Positions 1 to 11,215 of a DNA stretch of 64,000 nt are shown here, one piece after another. The stretch is from positions 13,843,001 to 13,907,000 of the forward strand of contig NC_088308.1 of assembly GCF_910592395.1 (NCBI RefSeq), read 5' to 3'. The translations under genes were made by a program, and so were the position numbers. The DNA is from Lineus longissimus. Its lineage: Eukaryota; Nemertea; Pilidiophora; Heteronemertea; Lineidae. Positions within the stretch are counted from its first letter, which is position 1. Every line of letters begins with the position of its first letter. Below the pieces are notes generated by a model, which searched no databases, was not told where the DNA came from, and was given only the letters and a program-made list of their open reading frames with translations.

Positions 1-414
1 TAACCCTTCTGGTGAAACTCACTACTTGACACTTGGGGGCATTTAAGGTCATTCCCCACTTTTTACACCAAATGGCTACCTTCTCAATATCGTCTTGGAT
101 AAACAAACAGTCATGAACCGATTTTATTACTCTATACAACTTTGAATCATCTGCAAAAAGTGACATCTTGGTATCAATATTCACAACCTCAGGCAAATCA
201 TTAACATACAATAAAAACAACAGTGGCCCAAGAATGGAACCCTGTGGGACACCAGAAGATACACTCTTGATAGAGGAGAAAACACCATGCAGACCAACCC
301 TTTGTTTCCTACCGGTAAGATCACCAGAAAACCATCTCAACAGTCTGCCATTGATACCAAAGCTCTGTAGCTTATGGATAAGTAAAAGATGCGGCACTTT
401 ATCAAAAGCTTTAC

Positions 415-1026
415 TTAAGTCAAGATATACTGCATCAACCTGTCCCCCTTATCCACTTTCTCACCAATATCATGTAAAGATTGCACCAACTGGGTGCTGG
501 TGGAACGTTTGGCCCGGACACCGTGATCACAATCATGTAATCTAGGCTGAACAACATTAAGGAGTTTGGTATGAATTAACCTTTCCAAGACCTTAGAAAT
601 AACACACAATAAAGAAATTGGACGATAATTATCAACCTTTCCCTTATCATCCTTTTTGAACACCAGTGTAACATTGGCCAGTTTCCAAATGTCTGGCAGT
701 TCACCTGACGACATACTACAATTAAACATAAGAGCACATGAATAACTTAGTGAATGGGCACATTCCTTTAGTAACCGAGGCGCGACACCATCTGGTCCAT
801 AGGCCTTTTTAGCATGAAGTGCACTGAGGGATTTCGTAATTTCCTCGGCCGTAAATTCAAAACACTCCAGCTGAGGGTCAAAAACAACATTGACCTCAGG
901 TAAATTCACAAACCTTGTGGAGAAGGCCGACGCAAAGTAATTGTTGAACAAGCTCGCCTTATCACCGTCCCTCTCAGCCTTCTTGCCGTTAAAGTTAACA
1001 GTTCTAGGAATCCTATCAACATTCAC
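415..1026 (-). pseudogene. LINE reverse transcriptase, N-terminal and finger region
   Basis: The segment holds the conserved LINE reverse-transcriptase blocks: an AEEITKSLSALHAKKAYGPD start, LLKECAHSLS, GELPDIWKLANVTLVFKK, and the NYRPISLL block. The palm follows at lower coordinates in a shifted frame, with SGVPQGSILGP near 250 and FADDSKLYR near 150-170. The two parts therefore form one broken polymerase. It runs past base 1, so thumb and C-terminal parts are not visible. Confidence 0.8.
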
Positions 1027-1200
1027 TTTGCTATGATAAAAAGACCAAAAAGCTTCGGATTAGTTTTCACATCTCTACTGACTGTTTCGATGTAAGCATT
1101 GTAACAACTACGAGACCTACTTCTAAGCTTATTTCTGGGCATCCTATACTTGGCCCAAGAAGCCTCGCGTCCGTCTCTTCTAGCCTTGCGGAGTGAAGTC

Positions 1201-1878
1201 TTAACTTTGTTTGACAGGTGTTTGTTTTAACTCGCCCGTAATCCAATTTGGCCCAGACCTACTTTTTACTAAGCGTTTCGGTACAAAAATTCCAATACCC
1301 CGCTCAATAACCGCAATCCAATATTGCCAAACATGCTCCACGCTGCAGCCAGCATTACGGCCACTAAAATCTGAGCCTTGACCAAGCTCATTACAATAGA
1401 AATTACTCAAACCATTATAATCCACACGGTTCCAGTCTAAGACAGACCTAGGCCCCTGATTTGACCTACACACATCCATACCCATCATAAACACGACTGG
1501 ATAGTGATCAGAGCAAAAGGCATCTGGCCAAACCTCCAAATCACTGATTAGTTCCGGCCTATTTGACAAAACAAGGTCAAGCGTGTTTCCTGCTCTATGC
1601 GTTGACTCAAAAACTAACTGCCACAGGGAAAAAACTAACAAAAGGTCACAGAAACCCTGGGCTGCATCATTTACCGACTGACAGGCAGCAATGGACCAAT
1701 CAAAAGTCGGAAAATTAAAATCACCCATTACACATACATCAGAAAACTCACTGGCACAATTATCGAGAACAGATTTAAAACGACGGATAAAATCCTCTAC
1801 AGAATTAACGTCACAGGCCGGCGGTCGGTAACACACCACAACACCATGTCTTTTTCTATTAATACCACTTATTTCCAC
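1201..1878 (-). pseudogene. LINE endonuclease domain, main open segment
   Basis: This open segment carries the core of the APE-like endonuclease that nicks target DNA for LINE insertion. GDFNFPTFDW holds the Asp/Asn of the metal site, DLVLSN is the family-typical strand, and SDHYPVVF holds the Asp-His pair near the C-terminal end. The upstream piece at 1859-2062 (TETWLNSSISDSEVLPDKC) belongs to the same domain in another frame, so a single-base shift near 1870 has broken the protein. The linker toward the reverse transcriptase (1200-1030) is basic and also out of frame. Confidence 0.8.
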
Positions 1879-2074
1879 AACCAGGCATTCTAAATTTTAA
1901 CACCTCAAGATCAGACCGCCTTACACCCATGATATCGACTTTTAGTGCCAGAAGGACACCACCTCCTAGATCATCATTAGGCCTGTCCCTGCGAAACAAA
2001 GAGCATTTATCGGGAAGTACCTCACTGTCTGATATTGATGAGTTCAACCATGTTTCAGTCACAGCGACACAATA

Positions 2075-4599
2075 ACAAGAGGCCCAAGGGCCTGGCGCTC
2101 AGCTGGATGACCTAATAACATAGGACTGAGAGTGTAAAGTAGTAAATATCGGCTTTATACTACTGTTTGAAGGTCAAGAGAACACGTTATACCACTAAAA
2201 TTTCCAATGCAGAGCTGCCAGCTGGATGAAATATGATTGAACTAATCAGCCATGGTATGTAAATATTACAGGAGGCAACGGAATATATCCCTAGTTCAGT
2301 ATGTTGTATCGGTAGCTTTACAGAAAAGAAGTGTCAGAGAGGATGAGACTTCTCCATGGACAACTGTGGTATGTCCAGGCTGGGTTGTACAGCACAAGGA
2401 TACAAAATGCTGTCTGTAATTGAGAGGTATCCTGATTTAACAGAGGTCAAAATAAATAGAAATTATCAGTTTGGGACTAACACCACTGTCTTTTTTTAAT
2501 AAGGTAAAGATTACAGGAGTCAACACAATTAATTTTATTGAGAGAAATTGACCTGTCCTGCAGGTGGTTGGAATTTACAATACAAAGTGTCATGACATTG
2601 TGCTCTACTGCATATCCCTAGTGAGTCGATCTATCCTTGGCGCAGACAGGTTCAAATTGGCTACATCTTGAATAGATTGAATTGCGATGAAAATCTAATG
2701 CAATAAAGGAGCAATATCAAAGAGACAAATTAATCAAACCAATTGTCTACAGACTCGGACCCTGAAATGGCGTGATGTATGCGTGCATATAAAAGTATAT
2801 CAATTGGTCCGATAAAGATGATGAGGCAATGTCAATATGCCTTGTTCCTTAGTCAGCAATATGCCCCTTTTTATACGGAGAAGAAGGAGAACCGAGATAG
2901 GCCTTCACATGTCGGCTTCCAAATGGCTCGAACCAACTGTACTATCACTACTATAAATTTAAAATGCGTGCTCCTCCTACATGTAGCAATGTCTCGGCCA
3001 AAAAGGCACTTAGTCGACAGGCAAGCTAGAAGTTCAGCACCGTGAGGAGCTCCTTGGTAAGGCCATGTCAGGTTCCGCACACCTCTTCATATACATCAAG
3101 TATTGAAAGCTGTGGTGAGCACATAAAAAGACCATGGTCACCTTAATTTGAAAATCCCTTCATAATCAAGGGCTACCTCTGACTAAAACAGCACCCATAA
3201 ACAATTGACCACCAATTTGACCCCAGCTCCTAACTGCGGGGAAAACCCAAGTCCAGCAACCAAAAGTACCAAAAATACATTTTTGTTTACATTTGAACTG
3301 CACACATGCGTTTGTTTACAATTTCATTTCCCGCGAAATCTCGAAAATCAGGTGACCTGCAATCGCGGATTGAAAATAACATTAACCTGGGTTCAGCAGG
3401 TCAGCATGTATACCGGCTGTTCCAATCATCCCCCTACAGCCAGCTGTTCAAAAGGTAATGTTATTCACCCCACAGGGAGTGCAGGTAATTGATTAAGCCC
3501 CTGCAGAACTTAACACTACAACAGCAATGGCTTGGCTTCTGTGGTAAGGAGATTTGACAGTTTTTTTTACGGAAGTAACATTATTGTGTTGCTTAAAACG
3601 TCTACTTTTTACTCATGTAAGAATCGTAGTACTAATAATAACTTCAACTTATTTTCCGGTTATGATAACACAACACGCATCTGTATGATCATGATCTTTC
3701 TCAAACTAACTGAATGACCTATTAAATCGCCTTGGACGCACAACCACATATCAATCCGCCCCGACGATCAACAACAAAGTTTTCGTGCTTTTAGCTGTCA
3801 ACATCAATGGCTATAATATACTCCTGCAGAATAGTAGAATTAATAGAACTAATTTCCGAAGTTTCCAATAGTTTGAACACAAATCAGAACATCACCCATC
3901 AGCTGGACTCAGATCCGCATAAATTACGATAAATAATGAGGTCGTCGCTTCAATTTCGCAAAGAAAGTTGACTCCATTCGAAGGTTGTTTTGACCAAATT
4001 CCGTTGAACTCATCGTTATGAGGGCATTTGAACACATTCTCGTTGATCTTTTCTATAAATGTGTGAAGTTTCGTACCAAAATACATTTCCGTAAAGGCTT
4101 AAATAAGAAAATTTGTCACTTACAAATCATCGCTCCGGTAGAAATAAAAAGGTCGCCGCCATTTTCTTGATGACAGTTCTCCAGGTAACCTCGGCGGGAA
4201 ATTTAAAGCGGGGTCATCCGGGGTCAAACAACAGTTTTGCTCACTACCGCTAACTGGTGATATAAATCGACACTAATCTATTTTATATCAAAACTTCTGT
4301 ATCATGAAGACCTTTTCAACTTTATTTTAAGCTTTTATCTGCTGGAATAGAGCGTCAAAAAATTGTTTTTTCATTTACGCATTTTGCCCCCTGGGGAGCT
4401 GAATTTGAGTCGAATCGCCCAAATTTGTTTCCGTAAGCAACATTTTCTGCGGTGTTTATAAGCAAGACTAGATTTGAAGTGCCTCGGTTGTATGATTACA
4501 AAATGCCCAACTTTGTCTACAGATGGCTGGATGGAAGGACGGACACCAATTGAATAGCTATTTGACTAGCTCTGCTGACTTTGTCAGCTGAGCTAAAAA
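2075..4599 (+). repeat. Hairpin-ended dispersed repeat, family B, copy 1
   Basis: The left end reads AAGAGGCCCAAGGGCCT (a palindrome) then GCTCAGCTG. The right end reads GCTGAC-TTT-GTCAGC then TGAGCTAAAAA. Left GCTCAGCTG and right CAGCTGAGC are exact inverted copies. The same two ends bound the copy at 20993-23754. No protein is recognised inside. The structure fits a non-autonomous Helentron (HINE-like). That these two ends belong to one insertion is inferred from their order and the second copy. Confidence 0.55.
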
Positions 4600-4850
4600 T
4601 CATTACACATTACAGTTTGTTTTTAAAATTGTCAACGGTTTTCACACTACGCGCGTTCAATTGAATTGTAGAAAGTTCTGAAAAATATTTACCGGTCTTT
4701 ACTATGCAATGATCCGAGTCCTGACTAGTGGCCTGTCCTTGACCACCAGCCCTCCAATTCCCACGATGACCTCGATCACTACGTTCAGTATAATTTCTCG
4801 TAGACCATTGCTGGTGCATAGAGTAAGATAAAATCACAAAAATAGCATCG

Positions 4851-5356
4851 CAAAGCGAGCATAACCCCTCAGCCAATTAAGGTTGAAGGTGAGATAATGG
4901 TGAAGTTGGCTTAGTGGAGTGGCTAGATTGCATATGGAAATTAAAATTGTTGAAACCTGTTTTGAGGATGTGAGCGTGGTGGCCATATTGAATTTTGAAT
5001 CGCGCTGATTTTCGAAAGGAACCTTCCCCTTACAAAACTGCATTAGGCCTACACCCACTAAAAATTGATTCCATCCTCCAAGCCGTTCTCCTCGAAATTG
5101 ACGGAAACCGATTTCAAGCACGTTGCCCTGGTGACCATATTGAGAATCAGCACGAGCCTGTTTTCGAAAGGAACCTCGCTCTAGTCACCCCCAACGTACA
5201 TACCACAAATGAATTTGATCCGACTAACGGTTCGCCTCGAAATTGACGGAAACCGATTTCAAGCAAGCCGCCCTAGTGGGCATATTGATAATCGGAACCC
5301 GCTTGTTTTCGGAAGGAGCCTCGCTCTAGTCATCCCCAACGCACATACTAAAAAAA
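4851..5356 (+). repeat. Family D repeat start and leading monomers
   Basis: The stretch from 4851 (GCAAAGCGAGCATAACCCC, then GTTGGCTTAGTGGAGTGGCT) matches the sequence at 60433-60505, so it marks a dispersed repeat start. It is followed by related monomers at 4980-5350 that contain CGAAATTGACGGAAACCG twice about 130 bp apart. It leads directly into the roughly 300-bp array that follows. The interval 4600-4850 just before it shows nothing recognisable. Confidence 0.5.
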
Positions 5357-6566
5357 TCATGATTTTAGCTAGCACAATTCCTGAGATATAGCCGAAAGTA
5401 GTTTTTCGCATGAAGCGCCCCCTGGGGCCAAGTGTAGGTCGAAAACCGTCAAAACTGCCAAAAGGCACAATGGTACCATAAGACCTTCAAACCACCCAGA
5501 GATGAAATGCCCAGCATTAACGGTTACGGATATATGTTCCGGAAACCACTGATGGTCAATTTACGCTACTTGACCCCTGTGACCTTGAAAAGTAGGTCAA
5601 ATCAAAAACCCGGGTATTATGTGATGTAGTCTCATGAGAACTGTCCTCAGTAAAAAATATCATGATTCAAGCTAGCATAATTCATGAGATATAGCCAAAA
5701 GTAGTTTTTCGCATAAAGCGCCCCCTGGGGCCAAGTGTAGGTCGAAAACCGTCAAAACTGCCAAAAGGCACAATGGTACCATAACACTTCAAACCACCAA
5801 GAGATGAAATGCCCAGCATTTATGGTTACGGATAACTACGGATAACGGATGCTCCGGAAACCACTGATGGTCAATTTACGCTACTTGACCCCTGTGACCT
5901 TGAAAAGTAGGTCAAATCAAAAACCCGGGTATTATGTGATGTAATCTCATGAGTACTGTCATCAGTAAAAATAGACAGGTCCGGCAAGTTCAAATTTCCC
6001 GCCCGTATGACGTATCCGTATCGAATTTGCGTATGACGTCATCAGTTTTTGCCGTCTGTGCCATACGCATACGGCACAGGCATAGGTATTTCATGTTTGG
6101 AGAGCATTTGACACGGAGTCGCTGTACGTATGTGTTTTTGGCTTAATTGCGGTATATTCAACCGATTAAAATCATCAATATGGTTTTACAGGTTGTGTAG
6201 ATCACGTTTAATATGTTTGGGTTCGTGAAATTTGTAAATTTGATGAAGAAAAGAGTGATTTGCACAGGCTTGGAAATGACGAAAAATCACACTGATCGCA
6301 TGCATGCATGCATGCATTGCAGCATCTGAACTGCAGGCCTACTACATCACTGTGTATTACTGTGATGTACAGGCCCCCAATACACAGTGGACTGGTAGTA
6401 TATGCATGGGGGATAGGCTAGCTAGAGTAGAGAGATGGATTGCCGCCCCCCCCCCCCCCCTGCGCCCGGCCCGGCTCCGGTCCGGGGGCTGGGATGGATC
6501 GAGAGCTAGTACCGGTAACTTTTTTTTTCATTCACTTTTACTTTTCAGACTTCACAGACAGTAAGC

Positions 6567-7786
6567 ATGTTTGGATCCAAAAAAAAGAAAGCTGTCACCT
6601 TCAATAACGAGAGTGACATAATGCTAATGCGCGAGGCTGTTGCCCTGGACCCCTTCAACAACCCTGGGGAGTGGCAGACCCTTACTGATAATCTGAACAA
6701 GACACTAGGCCTTGAAGAAAAGTTGGCAAAAACCCGGACATTTAAGGAAAGAATTGAACGGCTCCTCAACCAGTGGCGGAAGGACGAGACCAAGTCCAAG
6801 AAAAAGTTAGTACCATTAAAATAGTAAACATTTAGTCGAGCAATTGTTTCCATGAATACAAAAAAAATGTATTAGGCCTAATAGCCTGATGGTGATATCA
6901 TACAATGGAGGCCATACTGTCATCAACTGTAAAATATGGTGGGAAAAGAAATGTTCTAAAAAAGACTACTAGTATTAGTAGATGCATGTTGACTGGTCTG
7001 GAGAGTTGTTGCAAAGTGGAACCTGTCTTTGATAGATCTTCCATTTTCAGATCAGGAGAAAATGAAGAATATACAGAAAAAGAACAACTTCTCATCGACA
7101 TTACTGGACTGTGTGAAGAAGCTGAATTGAAGAAGCAAACGAAGGAGAAAACTAGTAAAGCCAAGGACAGGGACCTAGTCGAAGCAGAAAGGCAACGAAA
7201 ACGTTAGAGCAATTACGTGGTATGTTATCCCACACATTATTTTGGTTGACAGACATTATAATCATTGAGAGTAGGCCTACCAGAGACCTTTTCAATTAAC
7301 GGTAGTGCCAAAACAACTTGATTGCTAATGAGCGGCTCCTAGCCAAAACCCCAGTATATAGGCCTACTGCTCACTAATTAAAAAATACTAATACTAGTAC
7401 TAAGTTCCCACATTTCAATTCCAGATTTAGAGTCAGATGAAAACAGCAGCAGCGATGACCGATTACCATCAAAGTCAAAGAAATGTAAGTAACCATGCCA
7501 ACAAAATGTGTAGGGGCATACTGTAAGAAAAAAGAGCGTTAAAAAAATCAGGGTCGGGTGCCTTTCGTGGGACGATCACTAACTTTTTTTTTATGTGGCC
7601 TAATCAGTATACAATATACTTCCCTCTTCTTCAGCACGTAATACTAAAGCACCAGAAGCAGACCCCTTGATGGAACTCCTCAATCGTAAACTGGAGCTGG
7701 ACACACAGAAGGAAGAAAGGCGCCGAGCAGAGATGGAAAATCAACAGCAAATGCTGAGACTTCTTATCGAGACCTTGAAGAAATGA
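6567..7786 (+). pseudogene. Harbinger Myb-like accessory protein, four exons, one frameshift
   Basis: Exons by splice signals: 6567-6805, 7051-7219, 7425-7484 and 7635-7786. The first exon encodes a trihelix/Myb-like fold (residues 1-80) with FNNPGEWQTLTDNLNK, TRTFKERIERLLNQWRKDE and a basic KSKKK tail. The middle is acidic and serine-rich (DLESDENSSSDDR). The last exon is a charged helix (NRKLELDTQKEERRRAEMEN) ending in TGA at 7784-7786. In Harbinger elements such a protein binds transposon DNA and brings the transposase into the nucleus. In exon 2 the frame hits TAG at 7205-7207. Shifting by one base restores a path (LEQLR) into exon 3, so a single-base deletion near 7204 has probably disabled this copy. 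Confidence 0.75.
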
Positions 7787-7992
7787 GTGTGTGACTCACT
7801 GTGATCAATCAATGTCTGAACTGACTGATAATCTGGTAATCGTGGTATTAATGCTATGACCATGATATGTAGATAGAAAATGAAATTCAAGTTAGAATAA
7901 AATTGTTACTTGTTAATGAAATTTATATTTTTAAGTTAGAATAAAATTGTTAATGTTAATGAATTTTATATTTTTGCATTGTGACTGTATAA

Positions 7993-8221
7993 GGGATCTT
8001 CTCAAAATAAACTTGAAGCCGAAAAGATGAAATTTTGTCTTCTTAGGGGAGGGGTTTTCATGTATGACCGAAAATTTCATCTGTCAATAACCTTCTGGCT
8101 TCAAATTTGAAGCCAAATGTCCTAATCTTTCATCTCTTGGAGGGGAAGGGGGGGGGGGGGGTTCACAGAGAGATGAAAAAATTTCACCTATTTGGCTTTA
8201 AGTTTATTTTGAGAAGGTCCC
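7993..8221. mobile_element. Fold-back MITE inside the Harbinger element
   Basis: The left arm GGATCTTCTCAAAATAAACT is the near-complement of the right arm AGTTTATTTTGAGAAGGTCC at about 8200-8221. The arms run about 45 bp. The centre holds a further palindrome (TGGCTTCAAATTTGAAGCCA) and a G run of 13. Nothing coding. It probably inserted after the Harbinger copy formed. Confidence 0.7.
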
Positions 8222-8374
8222 TAACAAAGACTCTGCATAAGGACGTGGCATACTATAGGAATTCTATGACCCCCCCCCCCATCCCTCCAGGGGGAAGGGC
8301 AAATAACCAGGGGGAGATGTCGGAGAGAAATGTCCTGGTACCTTCTAAAGGCCCCTGAAATCCAAATTACGAAA

Positions 8375-8567
8375 ATATACTGTCCCTGTATGTTCCATTA
8401 GAGTCCTCCGATTTCATTCATATAGGACATACAGTAGGTGCTCTCTTTGGGGTACTTCAGGATGCAATTAGTCTGCAGACTGATGGAACAGGAAAGTGTG
8501 CAGGATCAGAGGAGCTTCTATGAATGGAATCTGTTCAGATAATGGCACATACAGGGACGGTATATCT
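8375..8567. mobile_element. Short MITE with ATACTGTCCCTGTATGT ends
   Basis: The left end ATACTGTCCCTGTATGT (8375) faces its inverse ACATACAGGGACGGTAT ending at about 8567, giving a 190-bp element with 17-bp inverted ends (one mismatch). No reading frame inside. The superfamily is not clear. Confidence 0.6.
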
Positions 8568-9163
8568 TTGTGAGCACAGCAATTGGCTGCCTTATTTGAG
8601 GGACTGAAGCATCTGAGTATTTCAGCCCACTGCCAAATTCTGAGAAGAGCAAGAAAGAACAGACAAGAAAAAGAAGAAATGAATACAGTATTTTTAGTTA
8701 TGGAATTTTTTTTGAAAAATGAATTTATCTTAAAGGGTATTTGTACAAATATATGGACTTTCAGAACGGTTACAAAATTGAAGGCATATTATATGGGTAT
8801 GTGCCCTCTACTGAGAAGAATGGCAGTATTACATTATGTATCAGCTTTTCTCCAGTGTGAGTTGCACAATACATTGCAGTTTGGTCACTTGTAAGTAGAT
8901 GGCAGCGCCGTAGCAGTAATCTGTTTTCTTGGGTTAACATTGTTAGAACTTGGGACTTATACACTAAAAACCATAAAAGAATTTCCAACTTAGGATAGAT
9001 TTAGGGGTCCCAAAAACGTTTGCACATAACTGTACGGTACCGTACCTATTTCTGTAGTTCAACTGTAGTGAGTAAGCAAATGCTATACTTTGTAATTGTT
9101 CATGTTTGTTAGGGACAATGTTCATATCCTGTTTCTAAACATATATTCTGATGTTCACCATGT

Positions 9164-10623
9164 TCACTGTCCATTAATATATTCCTCTAAAGTTGGTGGT
9201 TGTACATCAAAGTTCCTGCCTGTCTCAGAGCCATACAGGCAGGTATGGAAATTGGTCAATAATGCACATACAAGATACTGGGTACCAACTGGCTGTAGAT
9301 AGAGTTTCTGGTTTTTCTTAAAATCCACAAATGCCCAGTCCTTCACAACTTTGCCGAAAACCCATTCTACACATTGACGAACGCTTGACATTGAGCGATT
9401 GAATTCCCTTTGGTCGGGGGTGATTGCAGCACCTCGGTATGGTGCAATCAGGTGAGGCCTCAGAGGGTATGCTGGATCTCCATATATCCCAAGTGGCTCA
9501 CCATCCCTCTCGAATTCCTCAATTGTGTCTAGGATCCTGCTTTCGCGAAGTAACGTAGCGTCGTGCCTCCGTCCCTCCATGGGACCAAACATGTTGGCTA
9601 TCAAGCCATTTGGAGTTACAATCGATTGGTATTTCAGCCCATGCACTCGTTTGTGTCCATTGTAGAGAAGTCTCTGATTATACTTGGGACGACTGAGGGG
9701 CCTCACTGTTCCGTCAGTAAATCCCCATATATTGGTCATGGCCCCACCTTTCTCATGGATGGCATCTGCGAAATGTTCTAAATTGTCCACTATCCATGGC
9801 TGCCTGAGATCTGTAAGGAGGTGGCGGTGGTTTTCAAGTATGAGATCTCCTACAGTGTTGCATATGATGGACAGGGCTGTTCGAGGCCGACCATAGTCTT
9901 TCTCCATCTCAATATAGTGCCTGCACGGGTAAGACATGCGCCTCAGGAACATACAAAGTCCTTCGAGGTCTGTGGTGACTGAGCGATCCTCACACACAAT
10001 CTTCTCTGGCAGCTGAATGGCTTGCAATAACCTGCAACGAATAGAAGAAGATACATGTAGTTGATTTGGTTGGACTAATAAAGTAAGGCCATAAAGTAGG
10101 CCTACAGGCCTGGTCATCCCAAGTCAGATAAAAACATGACCAGAATGTTTGTACCCCCATAGTAGCCCAACTTCAGCCCACTTTCCAGGTCCAAAAAAGT
10201 GGATGAATAAAAAGGAAGAACAACTCTCCACCTTTTTTTTACCAATTTATTCTGTGATTATCACTTCTTTTAGGCCCTCTACCCCTTGTATGCGACTCGT
10301 CAAATGCCTAGCCCGTACACATAAACATCTACTGTCTACCAGCTGTCTACTTAACCAACTCAACTACCATGTACACTACATGATAGAGTATGATGTACAT
10401 ACCTTGGGATATCGCGTTTCTCGAACCGAAAGTGGGGCTTCGCCTCTGCCTCGGACAGCTCACTGAAGTTGAATCTAGGGTATTTAGTGTAGACAGGTGC
10501 CCGGTATGTTGGTTGCCGGATCAGGTACGCTGTTATGAATGGATCATAATCAAATATATCTGATATTACTGCCTTTTCATGTAACGAATAATACCTTGAC
10601 GAACGACTGATGGGCGCAGCCAT
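9164..10623 (-). CDS. PIF/Harbinger transposase (HARBI1-like DDE nuclease)
   Basis: Two exons, 10403-10623 (ATG at 10621-10623) and 9164-10031, join at AG|G across a GT-AG intron and give 362 residues without a stop. This is close to the usual length for active Harbinger transposases. The DDE nuclease core shows GFTDGTVRPLSRP (first Asp), GDPAYPLRPHL (second Asp) and RQCVEWVFGKVVKDW (Glu), with GLKYQSIVTPNG and GRRHDATLLRES between. The enzyme would cut and paste the 4.8-kb element at 3-bp TWA targets. The N-terminal exon is the usual alpha-helical region. Reading frame and all catalytic residues look intact, although the partner gene is frameshifted. Confidence 0.9.
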
Positions 10624-11215
10624 GTTTCTTTTTTTGCTTCCGGTAAACTTTTTTTGCCCATTTCCGCGGAGGCCGCGGACTTCAAATGGTGGCACAGCCG
10701 GAACTGAAATGAAGACGTACCCGTGACGTATCACGTATCGCGTCGGTACGTCATTTCAATACGGATACGTCATACGTCACGTCCATTGCCGGACCTCTCT
10801 AATATCATGATTCTAGCTTGCATAATTCATGAGATATAGCCAAAAGTAGTTTTTTGCATGAAGCGCCCCCTGGGGCCAAGTGTAGGTCGAAAACCGCCAA
10901 AAATGCCAAAAGGCACAATGGTACCATAAGACCTTCAAACCACCCAGAGATGAAATGCCCAGCATTTATGGTTACGGACATATGTTCCGGAAACCACTGA
11001 TGGTCAATTTATGCTACTTGACCGCTGTGACCTTCAAAAGTAGGTCAAATCAAAAACCCGGGTATTATGTGATGTAGTCTCATGAGTACTGTACTCAGTA
11101 AAAATATCATGATTCAAGCTAGCATAATTCATGAGATATATCCAAAAGAAGTTTTTCGCATGAAGCGCCCCCTGGGGCCAAGTGTAGGTCGAAAACCGTC
11201 AAAACTGCCAAAAGG

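Larger units (their letters stand above)
1..2070 (-). mobile_element. CR1/L2-like non-LTR retrotransposon (LINE), decayed, runs off left edge
   Basis: Read on the minus strand, 2062 down to 1201 encodes an APE-type endonuclease. Visible motifs are TETWLNSSI, RRDRPNDDLGGGVLLA, VVCYRPP, MGDFNFPTFDW, HRAGNTLDLVLSN and CSDHYPVVF. From about 1030 down to 1 it encodes a reverse transcriptase, with KAYGPDGVAPRLLK, YRPISLLCVISKVLE, SGVPQGSILGPLLF and an FADD catalytic box near 150. This order is that of CR1/L2/Jockey-clade LINEs, which copy by target-primed reverse transcription. At least one frameshift (near 1870) and stop breaks make the copy non-functional. The 5' side stops at 2070, where a hairpin-ended repeat starts. 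The 3' end lies off the window. Exact clade is inference. Confidence 0.85.
5974..10799. mobile_element. PIF/Harbinger DNA transposon with transposase and Myb-like partner
   Basis: Terminal inverted repeats are GACAGGTCCGGCAA at 5974 and its near-complement TTGCCGGACCTCTC ending at 10799. Inner matches (ATGACGTATCCGTAT) lie on both sides. Intact sister units at 5650 and 11100 read through the site as CAGTAAAAATATCATG, which proves an insertion; flanking duplicated bases are TA-rich (about 3 bp, ATA). The 4.8-kb element holds two converging genes: a Myb-like protein on plus (6567-7786) and a DDE transposase on minus (9164-10623). This is the standard autonomous Harbinger layout. Two small fold-back elements lie between the genes. 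Confidence 0.9.

Noticed and set aside
168-545. Plus-strand open frame at the left edge
   Set aside because: It is the antisense of the LINE reverse transcriptase palm (FADD box on minus).
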